DNA of 64,000 bases, taken from Mycobacteroides saopaulense. GTDB lineage: Bacteria > Actinomycetota > Actinomycetes > Mycobacteriales > Mycobacteriaceae. Location: NCBI RefSeq assembly GCF_001456355.1, contig NZ_CP010271.1, forward strand, positions 2,914,001 through 2,978,000, read 5' to 3'. Under the pieces are notes generated by a model that was not told where the DNA came from, did no database searches, and worked only from the letters and a program-made list of their open reading frames with translations. Position 1 is the stretch's first letter; every line of letters starts with the position of its first letter. This document shows positions 45,509 to 53,673 of the stretch, one piece after another. The translations under genes were made by a program, and so were the position numbers.

Positions 45509-46399
45509 TCACGACACGAAATCGGCATCCCTGCACAGCTCACTCACGTGTGCCGCGAAGGCGACGGCTTCGGCTGTGGCGTTGTCTGCTCGCCACACCA
45601 GGGACAGTCGCCCGCTCATCGCCGCGTCGGAGAAGTCCACCTGACGAAGCCCGTCCATCCGGTCGCTTGCCAGCTTGGGTGTCACCGCGACGCCCAAGTC
45701 CCGGACAACGAGATGCCGCATCATGTCGGCCGAACTCGTTTCGAACACGATGCGCGGCGCGAATCCTGTTGCCAGGCAGGCTTGGTCGAGAGTCGTTCGG
45801 ATCCCGCTGCCCTGCGGGTGGCTGATGAGCGCACGATTTCGCAGTTCCGCCAGGGTAATCGACGTGCGCCCGGCCAGGGGGTCGTCGCGATGAACCACCG
45901 CCACAATGCTCTCCCTGGCCAGGATCTGCTCGCACAGTTGAGGCGGCGGACGCGTGACCCAACCCGTCACCGCCATATCAAGCTGACGTTCGAGGACAGC
46001 CTCGGTGAGCTGATCCGACCTCGCCTCGGTCAGCGTGACCGTCACCATCGGGTGCGCCCGATGGAATGCCGCCAACGCATCCGCGAGCAGGGGCACCGGG
46101 TACGGCACCGTTCCTATCGCCAGCTGCCCGCACAGCAGGCCGGTCATGGACTCGGCGGTCGACCGTATCTCGCCCACCGTGCGAAGCACTTTCCCTGCCA
46201 ATGGCAGCAGGGTCTTGCCGAACTCGGTCAACCTGAGCACCCTGTTGGAACGATCGAACAGCTCGCTGCCGAGCTCTCGTTCCAGTCGCCGAACTTGCGC
46301 ACTCACCCATGGCTGAGCAACGTGCAGCGCTTCAGCGGCCCGCGTGAAATTCGCGTGATCGGCCACCGCGAGAAAGTACTCAAGTTGCCTCAACTCCAC
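45509..46399 (-). CDS. LysR-family transcriptional regulator
   Basis: The 296-aa protein has the canonical N-terminal HTH MELRQLEYFLAVADHANFTRAAEALHVAQ and an effector-binding domain with VTVTLTEARSDQLTEAVLERQLDMAV. It lies 40 nt downstream of, and co-directional with, the 51-aa membrane protein of the carbonic anhydrase operon. It could end that operon or be separately read. The effector is unknown. Confidence 0.9.
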   Translation of the reverse strand: MELRQLEYFLAVADHANFTRAAEALHVAQPWVSAQVRRLERELGSELFDRSNRVLRLTEFGKTLLPLAGKVLRTVGEIRSTAESMTGLLCGQLAIGTVPYPVPLLADALAAFHRAHPMVTVTLTEARSDQLTEAVLERQLDMAVTGWVTRPPPQLCEQILARESIVAVVHRDDPLAGRTSITLAELRNRALISHPQGSGIRTTLDQACLATGFAPRIVFETSSADMMRHLVVRDLGVAVTPKLASDRMDGLRQVDFSDAAMSGRLSLVWRADNATAEAVAFAAHVSELCRDADFVS

Positions 46400-46439
46400 A
46401 ACGAATCACCCGGACACCCGACCCGTACCAAGGCGACAG

Positions 46440-46595
46440 TCAGTAATTGACGAGCCAGAGCGGACCGAACTTGGCTATCCCCAGGGTGATGAAGAGAGCT
46501 GCGATGATCAGCGCGGTGAACAGATCGTTCATGCGCTCGATCGGGCTTTCCGCCTGTGCCTTGTGGGGCTCGTAAATCTGAAATCCAGGCTCCAT
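46440..46595 (-). CDS. 51-aa single-pass membrane protein
   Basis: The short protein has a soluble N-terminus EPGFQIYEPHKAQAESPIE and one TM helix LFTALIIAALFITLGIAKFG, ending WLVNY. The ATG at 46595 has GAAGGGA 8 nt upstream. It is the third gene in a co-directional series after carbonic anhydrase and DUF1275. No family was recognised; a small subunit or regulator of the DUF1275 protein is conceivable. Confidence 0.6.
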   Translation of the reverse strand: MEPGFQIYEPHKAQAESPIERMNDLFTALIIAALFITLGIAKFGPLWLVNY

Positions 46596-46642
46596 GACGT
46601 GTATCCCTTCGTTGATTGGTTGAAAACTGTTCGCCGTGCCAC

Positions 46643-47461
46643 TCAGCCGAGAATGGTCTTGCGGTCTGAGTGGAAGAACGTGACCAGTGTCGTTGCACCG
46701 CATATCAATCCGACGGTGAGAATCACCTTTGACCCGCTGTACACCGAGGCGATCACCCCGCCTGTTGCGGCGCCCAGAATGAAGGAGAGGTACAGCATCG
46801 CGTACCCCAGCCATTCAAAGACCGAGCCCCGACCGAATAGATGCCGCTCGATGCCCTGCCCCAGCTTGACGACCGTCCCCGTCACGTAACTCAACGGGAT
46901 GGCGGTCTCACCCTTCTTGACGAAGGAGGTGTTCAGAGCACCGATTGAGAAGGCCAACAACAGGATCGGCGTGAAATGCACGTCGATGTTCGCCGTGAAG
47001 CTCCGGTCCTGATAAAAGTCGACCGCGGCGGCAGCGAGCAGACCGAATGTGGTCAGCACCGTCGCGCCGTGTGGGTGGTTCTTCCAAAACTTGCGCCGGC
47101 AGTAGGACGCCACGATGACCCCGCACAGGAAGGCGCCGATCATCGAGATGGCGGCCATCGGGCCCGCGCCTGCCACCTGCTGTTTGTCGGTGACCTTGAA
47201 CCAGGTCAGCACCGCACGCTCGGTGTTTCCGGTCATGAATGTCACGAAATAGCCTGCGCTGTGTAGGAATGCGACAGCCCCAACCATTCCTGCCAGCCCC
47301 GAAAGCAGCCAGGAAAGCCGGGCCTCGCTCCCGATAGCGGCCTCACGCGTGATGACAACATCGGCGGATTTCGATGCCGCGGCATTGCTCTCGCTATTCA
47401 TGATTTCGGGGTCGTTCAGAGATCCGGCTTCCAAAGTGGCCGAACGGCTCTTACGGTTCAT
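46643..47461 (-). CDS. DUF1275 (YoaK-type) membrane protein
   Basis: The 272-aa protein has a 35-residue hydrophilic N-terminus and six TM helices with the DUF1275 hallmarks GAVAFLHSAGYFVTFMTGN and IGALNTSFVKKGETAIPLSYVTGTVVKLG. The family function is unknown. The ATG at 47461 has GAGGTGG 5 nt upstream; a GTG at 47470 would overlap that site. It starts 10 nt after the carbonic anhydrase stop, so the two are co-transcribed, which hints at bicarbonate or anion handling. Confidence 0.85.
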   Translation of the reverse strand: MNRKSRSATLEAGSLNDPEIMNSESNAAASKSADVVITREAAIGSEARLSWLLSGLAGMVGAVAFLHSAGYFVTFMTGNTERAVLTWFKVTDKQQVAGAGPMAAISMIGAFLCGVIVASYCRRKFWKNHPHGATVLTTFGLLAAAAVDFYQDRSFTANIDVHFTPILLLAFSIGALNTSFVKKGETAIPLSYVTGTVVKLGQGIERHLFGRGSVFEWLGYAMLYLSFILGAATGGVIASVYSGSKVILTVGLICGATTLVTFFHSDRKTILG

Positions 47462-47471
47462 GGCTGCCACC

Positions 47472-48089
47472 TCAGGGGTTATCGATGTTGCCGACGTGGC
47501 CGTGCAGAACGACGCGTCCGTCGGCGAGTTTGTAGGTCAGATACACAATGGCCAGCTTCTTGGACTTGACCGCGTCGGCGACCACCTGGGAGCGCTGCAA
47601 CAACTTGGTGCCGGTCTCCTCGACGTGGCGCGCCTCGAACTCGTCGATCCGCGACAAGCCATCCTTGCGGCCGCTCAGGATCGAAGGCATCACCCGCACC
47701 ACCAGATCCCGGATGTACCCGCCGGGCACCTCACCGGTATCCAGCGCCGATACCGTGGCCCCGACCGCACCGCAGGAGTCGTGGCCCAGGATCGCGATCA
47801 GCGGCACGCCCAGGACCGCCACCGCGTACTCGATGGAACCGAGCACCGCGGAGTCGATCACCTGACCGGCAGTGCGCACGATGAACATGTCACCGAGCCC
47901 CTGGTCGAAGATGATCTCAGCAGCCACCCGAGAATCCGAACACCCGAACAGCAGCACATCCGGGTTCTGACCGTTCGCCAGCTCGGCTCGCCGGGTGACG
48001 CTCTGACTTGGATGCTGCGGAGAACCACCGACAAAACGCTGGTTACCCTCTTTGAGTGCCTTCCAGGCCGACTTCGGATCAGATGCCAT
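47472..48089 (-). CDS. beta-carbonic anhydrase
   Basis: The 205-aa zinc enzyme interconverts CO2 and bicarbonate. Zinc ligands and catalytic dyad are intact: C50SDSR54 (Cys50, Asp52-Arg54) and GH103DSC106GA. It resembles tuberculosis Rv3588c (about 207 aa). It is the first gene of a three-gene unit with DUF1275 and a 51-aa membrane protein. A CsoR-like palindrome lies 10 nt upstream of the ATG, so expression may be metal- or sulphur-species responsive. Confidence 0.94.
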   Translation of the reverse strand: MASDPKSAWKALKEGNQRFVGGSPQHPSQSVTRRAELANGQNPDVLLFGCSDSRVAAEIIFDQGLGDMFIVRTAGQVIDSAVLGSIEYAVAVLGVPLIAILGHDSCGAVGATVSALDTGEVPGGYIRDLVVRVMPSILSGRKDGLSRIDEFEARHVEETGTKLLQRSQVVADAVKSKKLAIVYLTYKLADGRVVLHGHVGNIDNP

Positions 48090-48098
48090 ATTTCCTTC

Positions 48099-48115
48099 AT
48101 ACCCTACCGGGGTAT
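48099..48115. promoter_or_regulatory. CsoR-like palindrome upstream of the carbonic anhydrase gene
   Basis: ATACCC and GGGTAT form perfect 6-bp arms with a 5-nt spacer, close to the TACCC-N-GGGTA pattern bound by CsoR/RcnR-family repressors. It overlaps TATACC on the minus strand, a possible -10. No csoR-like gene lies in the window. Confidence 0.55.
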
Positions 48116-48140
48116 AGCATGCATGTGACCTTCAACACAC

Positions 48141-48167
48141 AGTTGAGTTATATCAACTCAAAGTTGA
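48141..48167. promoter_or_regulatory. HAIR-like inverted repeats (three AGTTGA half-sites)
   Basis: TTGAGT-N7-ACTCAA (48143-48161) matches the core of the HspR-associated inverted repeat. It can also be read as three alternating AGTTGA/TCAACT half-sites at 48141, 48153 and 48162. It lies about 55-75 nt upstream of the carbonic anhydrase start and could bind a MerR-type regulator. Confidence 0.5.
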
Positions 48168-48510
48168 ATACCTGGGCACACCACTGGAACCCTCCCCACA
48201 GTCCACCCAGATATGCACTGTCAGAAGCGTATTCGTCTGTTTATGACACAGCAGCCGACAGTGTCGGCCATGGCAATCGCGCCGGTGGGCGTCGCAGCCA
48301 TTGAAAGCACCCAAGGCCAATATGCCTGGCATCCGCAATTGGTGCAACAACTATCAGCAACATCTCAGGAATCATCAACGGCCACAAAGGAAATCTCGGC
48401 TCGATGAGGCGCAGGGGCAACTTTCCTGAAAGGTGCTCTCTACGTGTGGAATTCACGCGATCAGAAGATATTGTCCAGGGCGTTCAAAACGGCCGGGCGC
48501 CAGAAGGAAC
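48168..48510. other. AT-richer non-coding stretch
   Basis: Base composition falls to about 48-57% GC per 60-nt line, below the surrounding genes. A 54-64-codon plus-strand frame (48213 or 48243 to 48407, TQQPTVSAMAIAPVG) has no Shine-Dalgarno, TM segment or family I know. The stretch may be a remnant of integrated DNA or a long regulatory region. Confidence 0.5.
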
Positions 48511-48538
48511 TCATCTAGTTGCCGCCCGAACTAGATGA
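48511..48538. terminator. perfect 10-bp hairpin downstream of dprA
   Basis: Arms TCATCTAGTT and AACTAGATGA are perfect, with an 8-nt loop GCCGCCCG. It lies 83 nt past the dprA stop and may terminate the yraN-comM-dprA transcript, although no T-tract follows. The stem contains CTAG, a rare tetramer, on both arms. Confidence 0.5.
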
Positions 48539-48620
48539 AGACACGCGTGGCTGCCCACGCCAATCACACTCGCGACATGTGGTATCGCCTGCGCGAATGC
48601 ATCAATTGGGAGCTTAACCC

Positions 48621-49757
48621 TCACCGAACAAGGCTGGTGCGCGTGATCTTCCAATCTCCCGCGACATCGACCACCATCCGCTCAAGTTCCAGAATCGCCA
48701 GTGCACCCCTCACCCGTCCCGGACTCAACCCCGACTCATGCACCAACTCCTGCACGGACGCGCTGCCCCGTCCAGGCAGGGCCTCATAGACCCGTTTCTC
48801 ATCTTCGCCCAGTCCGTCGACGACACTGGCGGATCGCTCCGCAGCAGGCGCAAACTCGCCCAATCGACCAGCCAGCTCGACCACATCCTGGGCACAGACG
48901 ACGAGTTGCGCTCCCCGTTCGGCGATCTCGACATGTGTACCCGCGGACGCCGCGGAGGTGATCGGTCCAGGCACAGCACCGACCGGTCGCCCAAGTGCCC
49001 GCGCCCAAGCCGCTGTGTTGGCCGCCCCACTGCGCACACCTGCCTCCACCACAACGGTGGCTCCGGAAAGTGCTGCCACCAAACGATTTCTGGTCAGAAA
49101 TCGGTATCGAGCAGGGCGCACGCCGGGCGGGTACTCGCTGATGATCAATCCGTGCCGAGCGATTCGGTAGAGCAGACCGGAATGGCCCATTGGATAGGGC
49201 ACGTCCACTCCTCCGGCCAGCACCGCGACTGTCATGCCGTCACCGGCCAGCGCGGCCCGATGCGCGACGCCGTCAATCCCGAACGCGGCACCCGAGACCA
49301 CCGCCACGTCTCGAGTAACAAGTCCGGTGGCGAGTTCAGCGGCGACGTGCTCGCCGTATCCCGTGCATGCTCGGGTCCCGACGAGTGCTGCAGCACGCGA
49401 GGCAACCTCCGACAGCGAGTGCTCCCCAACCACCCAAAGTACGAGCGGTGATCGCCCCGTTGGCATCCTGTTCGTATCGACCGACGCGAAAGCCTGGAAC
49501 TGCCACTGGGGCCACTCCGTGTCCTCCGGTGTCACCAGACGCCCGCCCAGCCGTGACAGGATCTCCAAATCCTCGCGGCCGCGATCGACATCATGCCGGG
49601 CACGCACAATGGTCCGCACCCGATCGGGCACGTCCAGTCGCCGAACTCGCTCGGCCGTCTCCTGCGGTCCGAACACCGACACCATGGCCGCGATTTCCGC
49701 ACTGGGCGCCTCGGTGACGCGGGAAAGATAGGCCCAGTCGGCCAACTCGGCGCTCAT
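48621..49757 (-). CDS. dprA: DNA-processing protein DprA
   Basis: The 378-aa protein has the Rossmann-fold DprA core (VGTRACTGYGEHVAAELATGL, VSGAAFGIDGVAHRAAL, LAGGVDVPYPMGHSGLL, YRFLTRNRLVAALS) and a C-terminal winged helix (ASVQELVHESGLSPGRVRGALAILELERMV). It loads RecA on single-stranded DNA during natural transformation in competent species; its role in mycobacteria is unclear. It overlaps the comM stop (ATGA). Confidence 0.94.
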   Translation of the reverse strand: MSAELADWAYLSRVTEAPSAEIAAMVSVFGPQETAERVRRLDVPDRVRTIVRARHDVDRGREDLEILSRLGGRLVTPEDTEWPQWQFQAFASVDTNRMPTGRSPLVLWVVGEHSLSEVASRAAALVGTRACTGYGEHVAAELATGLVTRDVAVVSGAAFGIDGVAHRAALAGDGMTVAVLAGGVDVPYPMGHSGLLYRIARHGLIISEYPPGVRPARYRFLTRNRLVAALSGATVVVEAGVRSGAANTAAWARALGRPVGAVPGPITSAASAGTHVEIAERGAQLVVCAQDVVELAGRLGEFAPAAERSASVVDGLGEDEKRVYEALPGRGSASVQELVHESGLSPGRVRGALAILELERMVVDVAGDWKITRTSLVR

Positions 49758-51253
49758 CGCTTGTCGCGGAAGGTCAACGCGAGCTTGACATCTTCGCCGC
49801 TCGGCAGCTCACGCCCGTCGAGATCGGACAAAGTCCACGCGACACGAAGACACCGGTCTAGTGCCCGAACACTGATAAGCCCGCGCTCCATAGCATTGCG
49901 CAGCGGTTCCATGACCGCCCGAGACGGACGGAACTCCTTGCGCAGCAATGGGCCCGGTGCGTCGGCGTTGACACGGAACCCGTACTCCGACCATCTCCTC
50001 GCGGCACGTTCACGGGCCAACACCACCCTCTCACGAACACGCTCAGTGCCCTCTGCGGCATCGTTGAGAGCAGTTTGGCTTACCGGGTACATCCTCACCC
50101 GAAGGTCCACCCGGTCAAGCAGAGGACCCGAAAGCTTGCCGAGGTACCGCCGGCGCAGATGAGACGGGCACGTGCAATCCCGTGGATTCGCCGGCGCGCA
50201 AGGACATGGGTTCGCCGCAAGCACCAGCTGGAATCGAGCCGGGTAGGCGACCACACCGTCGCGTCGTGCCAGCCGAATCTCCCCATCCTCCAGCGGTGTC
50301 CGCAAGGCCTCTAGCGCGGGGGTGGACAACTCGGCGCATTCATCCAGGAACAACACTCCGCGATGAGCTCTGCTGACGGCACCAGGTTTGGCCATCCCGG
50401 AGCCCCCGCCTACAAGTGCGGCGACACTCGACGTGTGATGCGGTGCCACGAACGGTGGTCGGGTGATCAAAGGCCGCTGTGCCGTCAACAGACCCGCCAC
50501 CGAGTGAATGGCCGTCACCTCAAGAGCCTCGTCGTCGGTCAACGGCGGCAGTAGGCCGGGTAGACGTTGCGCCAGCATCGTTTTCCCTATCCCGGGCGGC
50601 CCGGTCAACATGAGGTGATGTGCGCCGGCCGCCGCCACTTCGACCGCGAAACGTGCATCGGCGTGCCCCACCACATCCGCCATGTCTGGGATATCGATCT
50701 CCTGCCGAACCGTCAACCGGGGCACCTGATCCAGGTCGCCGTCGCCACACAGCCATGCCGTCAGCTGGCGCAAGGTCTGAGCACCCAGTACCTCGATGCC
50801 CTCGACCAGCCCTGCCTCCCCCAGGTTCGCCTCCGGCACCACCACGGTCGGCCACCCGTCCCTTTTGGCGGCCAACACCGCCGGTAGCACGCCACGGAGC
50901 GGGCGCACTCGCCCGTCAAGCGCCAGTTCTCCCAGCAGCAGGGTCTTTTCCAACCTCGTCGGCGGGATCGCCTTGTTGGCCGACAGCACGGCAGTCGCCA
51001 ACGCGAGGTCGTACACCGATCCCATCTTCGGCAGCGTCGCGGGCGACAGGGCCAGGGTGAGTCGCGATGACGGCCACGTGAAGCCACAGTTGGTGATTGC
51101 CGCGCGCACACGGTCACGCGACTCTTGCAGCGCGGCGTCGGGCAGCCCGACCAGATGCACGCCGGGGAGCCCGGCGCTGATATCGGCCTCGATCTCCACC
51201 GTCTGCCCGGTCACTGCCTTGACCGCAACGGAATACGCCCTGCCCAGCGCCAT
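49754..51253 (-). CDS. comM: Mg-chelatase-related AAA helicase ComM/YifB
   Basis: The 499-aa protein has an N-terminal Lon-protease-like fold (residues 1-170) and a Mg-chelatase-type AAA+ domain with Walker A GPPGIGKT, Walker B VLFLDECAEL and four Cys (NPCPCAPANPRDCTCP) like a small metal-binding insert. ComM promotes branch migration in DNA uptake in Vibrio. It lies 1 nt after yraN and overlaps dprA. Confidence 0.94.
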   Translation of the reverse strand: MALGRAYSVAVKAVTGQTVEIEADISAGLPGVHLVGLPDAALQESRDRVRAAITNCGFTWPSSRLTLALSPATLPKMGSVYDLALATAVLSANKAIPPTRLEKTLLLGELALDGRVRPLRGVLPAVLAAKRDGWPTVVVPEANLGEAGLVEGIEVLGAQTLRQLTAWLCGDGDLDQVPRLTVRQEIDIPDMADVVGHADARFAVEVAAAGAHHLMLTGPPGIGKTMLAQRLPGLLPPLTDDEALEVTAIHSVAGLLTAQRPLITRPPFVAPHHTSSVAALVGGGSGMAKPGAVSRAHRGVLFLDECAELSTPALEALRTPLEDGEIRLARRDGVVAYPARFQLVLAANPCPCAPANPRDCTCPSHLRRRYLGKLSGPLLDRVDLRVRMYPVSQTALNDAAEGTERVRERVVLARERAARRWSEYGFRVNADAPGPLLRKEFRPSRAVMEPLRNAMERGLISVRALDRCLRVAWTLSDLDGRELPSGEDVKLALTFRDKR

Positions 51254-51254
51254 C

Positions 51255-51614
51255 TCAGCTCACCCCGTGAATATGAGTGATCGCCGAGGCGGTGCCACCC
51301 AAACGGATCTCGATGACATCGATACGGACCGATGACCACGATCCGTTCTGAGCGGCCAGCCAAATACCCGCGAGCCTCCGTAATCTCCGCAGTTTGGCGT
51401 ATGTCACGGCCTCCGCAGGACTTCCGAACGCCTGGCCCGTCCGAGTCTTCACCTCGACGAAAATCAGCATCTCACCATCGGTCGCGATGATGTCTATCTC
51501 GCCATATCGGCATCGCCAATTTCGATCCAGGATGGTGAACCCGTCTCCGCTGAGGTATCCGGCGGCGAGGTCCTCTCCGCGGGTACCGATCTGTGCACGC
51601 GTGGTGGTCGTCAT
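51255..51614 (-). CDS. yraN: UPF0102 endonuclease-like protein YraN
   Basis: The 119-aa protein has the RecB-like nuclease core: GEDLAAGYLSGDGFTILDRNWRCRYGEIDIIATDGEMLIFVEVKTR, with the Glu-Asp-ExK arrangement. The family function is unknown. It matches tuberculosis Rv2898c in order (yraN-comM-dprA). The tuberculosis fdhD-fdhF genes that follow are not present here. Confidence 0.92.
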   Translation of the reverse strand: MTTTTRAQIGTRGEDLAAGYLSGDGFTILDRNWRCRYGEIDIIATDGEMLIFVEVKTRTGQAFGSPAEAVTYAKLRRLRRLAGIWLAAQNGSWSSVRIDVIEIRLGGTASAITHIHGVS

Positions 51615-51718
51615 GGCCCCACCATGCCGAGGGGCCCTGACGTCAGCGCGCCACGGCGCTATGCCAAACGACTCTTATCCACAAACCTGAATCCATCCAC
51701 AGGTAGAACAAAACTGCA

Positions 51719-52075
51719 CTAGTTCCACATCTTGACCGGATGGACCACCGGCGCGACCTTGCCCATCGCACCCGAAGCAGGCGCGGGCAGATCCTTGGAG
51801 TTGGGAGCCGACTTGATCTCCACGTCGTCCGGGGCCGAGCACACATCCTTGCTCGCCTTTGTCGGAGCACAGTGCACCGGAGTCGCAGAGACCACGGCAC
51901 CTGGCGAATCCAGTGGCAGAGCTACCGCAATCACCGGCGCGATCATGATCAGCGCCCTTATCAGCAAAGTACCCATCGGCAGAGAATGGGCCACGCTCGC
52001 CAGATCTGCAACTCGAACGATGCCTCGCTGAGCAGTAATTCCCATCACAGACGCCCAGAATCTGCCCGATCTCAT
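51719..52075 (-). CDS. small secreted protein candidate
   Basis: The ORF has 118 codons. An internal hydrophobic run TLLIRALIMIAPVIAVALPL could act as signal or anchor. The mature part ATPVHCAPTKASKDVCSAPDDVEIKSAP ... has two Cys and many Pro, Ala and Lys. The start is uncertain because no Shine-Dalgarno is obvious at 52075, 52045 or 51976. It lies 9 nt after the TetR stop. The family is unknown. Confidence 0.45.
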   Translation of the reverse strand: MRSGRFWASVMGITAQRGIVRVADLASVAHSLPMGTLLIRALIMIAPVIAVALPLDSPGAVVSATPVHCAPTKASKDVCSAPDDVEIKSAPNSKDLPAPASGAMGKVAPVVHPVKMWN

Positions 52076-52084
52076 CGGGCTGCA

Positions 52085-52840
52085 CTAGCGCGGTGCGTTG
52101 CCCTCCAGCCGATCGAGCAGTGACTCGAGCGCCTCTTCGAATTCGGTCGCGCTGTGATCCTCGCTGAGCTCTTGCTGCATCCGTTGCAGATTCGGATAGT
52201 TCGACAGGCTCCGCAGCGTCTTTCCCGGCAGCTCGTCTTCCACCGGGCTGAGCGAGGCTCCTCGCGCGGATACCTCCAGCAGCAACTGCCCGAGCAGGAA
52301 CGTGGTGTACGCGCGGTACGCGGATACCGCGGTGCGGTCGTCGAAGCCATAGGAGATGAGCGTGTCCAGGAACGTCTCCATCCACTTCATGCTCCGCAGC
52401 GGTGGGCGGACCCACGGCGCCTCCGGCGGCCGAGTAGCCAATGTCGGAAACAGATGCGGATGATCGATAGCTATCGCCCGGACGCCGTGCGCCAGCCGGA
52501 CGAGATAGTCCTGCCAGCCGTCCTCTTGCCTCCGGGCCGCGAGCTGGTCGTCGTAGAGCTTCTCCACCAAATGGTCGACAATTCCGCCGAGTAAGTCCTG
52601 ACGACCGTGCACATGGCGGTATAGGGCCATCGCCTCCACACCGCAGGCCGAACCAAGCCTGCGCATCGTCAGCTGATCCAACCCCTCCTGGTCCACCAGC
52701 GCGATCGCGGTGTCGAGGATCTCGGTGCGAGTCAAAGATCGCGGCCGGCGCCCCTCCGGGCTACCGGCAGCCGCTCGGTTTTCCGTGTCATCCACTGTGC
52801 GTCCGTCACTCCCCACTGTGCGTGTCTGGGTTCGGGCCAT
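52085..52840 (-). CDS. TetR-family regulator with TetR_C-type domain
   Basis: The 251-aa protein has a roughly 35-residue polar N-terminal extension, then an HTH (ILDTAIALVDQEGLDQLTMRRLGSACGVEAMALYRHVHGRQDLL) and a C-terminal domain like that of tetracycline-type repressors. It is divergent from the CsbD stress cluster. A 7-bp hairpin abuts its start codon. Two 12-bp direct repeats lie in the shared intergenic DNA. Confidence 0.9.
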   Translation of the reverse strand: MARTQTRTVGSDGRTVDDTENRAAAGSPEGRRPRSLTRTEILDTAIALVDQEGLDQLTMRRLGSACGVEAMALYRHVHGRQDLLGGIVDHLVEKLYDDQLAARRQEDGWQDYLVRLAHGVRAIAIDHPHLFPTLATRPPEAPWVRPPLRSMKWMETFLDTLISYGFDDRTAVSAYRAYTTFLLGQLLLEVSARGASLSPVEDELPGKTLRSLSNYPNLQRMQQELSEDHSATEFEEALESLLDRLEGNAPR

Positions 52841-52869
52841 GACGGCGTTCCGGTGGCGGCTTCGCCGTC
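52841..52869 (-). promoter_or_regulatory. hairpin abutting the TetR start codon
   Basis: GACGGCG (52841-52847) and CGCCGTC (52863-52869) form a perfect 7-bp stem with a 15-nt loop immediately upstream of the ATG, where a Shine-Dalgarno would lie. It may limit translation of the regulator. Confidence 0.4.
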
Positions 52870-52916
52870 CACAAGACGGTACCTCTGTCAGCTAAACGCC
52901 TGGCCAGCGGCTATTT

Positions 52917-52940
52917 GTTTACAAAGTAGTTTACGTAGTA
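52917..52940. promoter_or_regulatory. tandem 12-bp direct repeats, putative operator
   Basis: GTTTACAAAGTA is followed at once by GTTTACGTAGTA (two mismatches). The repeats sit between the TetR gene and the CsbD promoter and overlap TAAACT on the minus strand, so they may be TetR sites. Confidence 0.5.
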
Positions 52941-52959
52941 CACAACCCTTGCTACGGTT

Positions 52960-52984
52960 GTTTCAGTTGCCTCATGAGGGGGTA
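52960..52984 (+). promoter_or_regulatory. SigF/SigB-type promoter of the stress cluster
   Basis: GTTT (52960-52963), a 16-nt spacer and GGGTA (52980-52984) match the mycobacterial SigF pattern GTTT-N15-17-GGGTA. The CsbD-family gene begins 46 nt downstream, and CsbD is a classical general-stress protein under the related SigB in Bacillus. Confidence 0.75.
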
Positions 52985-53030
52985 ACACCTAGCGGTTGCA
53001 CCGCGCACACGCACTGAAAAGGAGCGAAAC

Positions 53031-53273
53031 ATGAGCGATGACAACAGGGACAGCGGAGTCGAAGCCGGCCTCAAGGGCGTTGTCGAGGGCGTCGCGGGCA
53101 AGGCCAAGGAAGTATTCGGCAAGCTCACGGACAACGAGTCGCTGGAGCGTGAAGGTCAGGCTCAGCAGGACAAGGCCGAGGCCCAGCGCGAGGTAGCCAC
53201 CAAGGAAGCCGAGGCCGAGAAGGCGCGCGCAGAGGCTTCCGTGCATGAAGCCCGCGAGGAAGCCGAGAAGTAA
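53031..53273 (+). CDS. CsbD-family general-stress protein
   Basis: The 80-aa hydrophilic helical protein reads VEAGLKGVVEGVAGKAKEVFGKLTDNESLEREGQAQQ, the CsbD core, then continues as an Ala/Glu/Lys-rich heptad-like tail. It is cytosolic, with AAAAGGAG upstream. It is the first gene of a four-gene plus-strand series behind a SigF-type promoter. The molecular function is unknown. Confidence 0.88.
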   Translation: MSDDNRDSGVEAGLKGVVEGVAGKAKEVFGKLTDNESLEREGQAQQDKAEAQREVATKEAEAEKARAEASVHEAREEAEK

Positions 53274-53324
53274 GCCAGACGCCACAGCAGCGCGCCCCTA
53301 CCCACGAGAATCAGGAAACCACAA

Positions 53325-53630
53325 ATGAATTCAACCCTCGCCGCCAATGTCGCGGCTGCACACCTCGGCTTTGGCATCGGCTGGATCGCATGGATCGTGA
53401 TCGGCGGGCTCGCCGGTTGGGTGGCCAGCAAGGTCATGGGCACCGATGCCCAGCAAGGGTTGCTGCTCAACATTGTCGTGGGAATCGTGGGCGCGCTGCT
53501 AGGCGGATTCCTGCTCAGCCTGTTCGACGTCGGCACCTACGGTTTCGGCTGGGTTCTGACATTCCTCACCGCACTGGTGGGCGCATGCGTCCTCTTGTTC
53601 CTGGTGCGCCTTGTCACCAGCAGACGTTGA
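53325..53630 (+). CDS. GlsB/YeaQ/YmgE-family membrane protein
   Basis: The 101-aa protein has three TM helices with the family's Gly-rich pattern ([60 protein letters not shown]). Members are small stress-induced membrane proteins. It lies 51 nt after csbD and fits a general-stress regulon. Confidence 0.85.
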   Translation: MNSTLAANVAAAHLGFGIGWIAWIVIGGLAGWVASKVMGTDAQQGLLLNIVVGIVGALLGGFLLSLFDVGTYGFGWVLTFLTALVGACVLLFLVRLVTSRR

Positions 53631-53673
53631 CCAGCCGTACATCTCAGCAATCCATAAAGAAGAAGGGGCTGTA

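Noticed and set aside
48213..48407. 64-codon plus-strand ORF in the gene-free stretch
   Set aside because: No Shine-Dalgarno, no recognisable motif, and atypical composition; kept only as part of the non-coding description.
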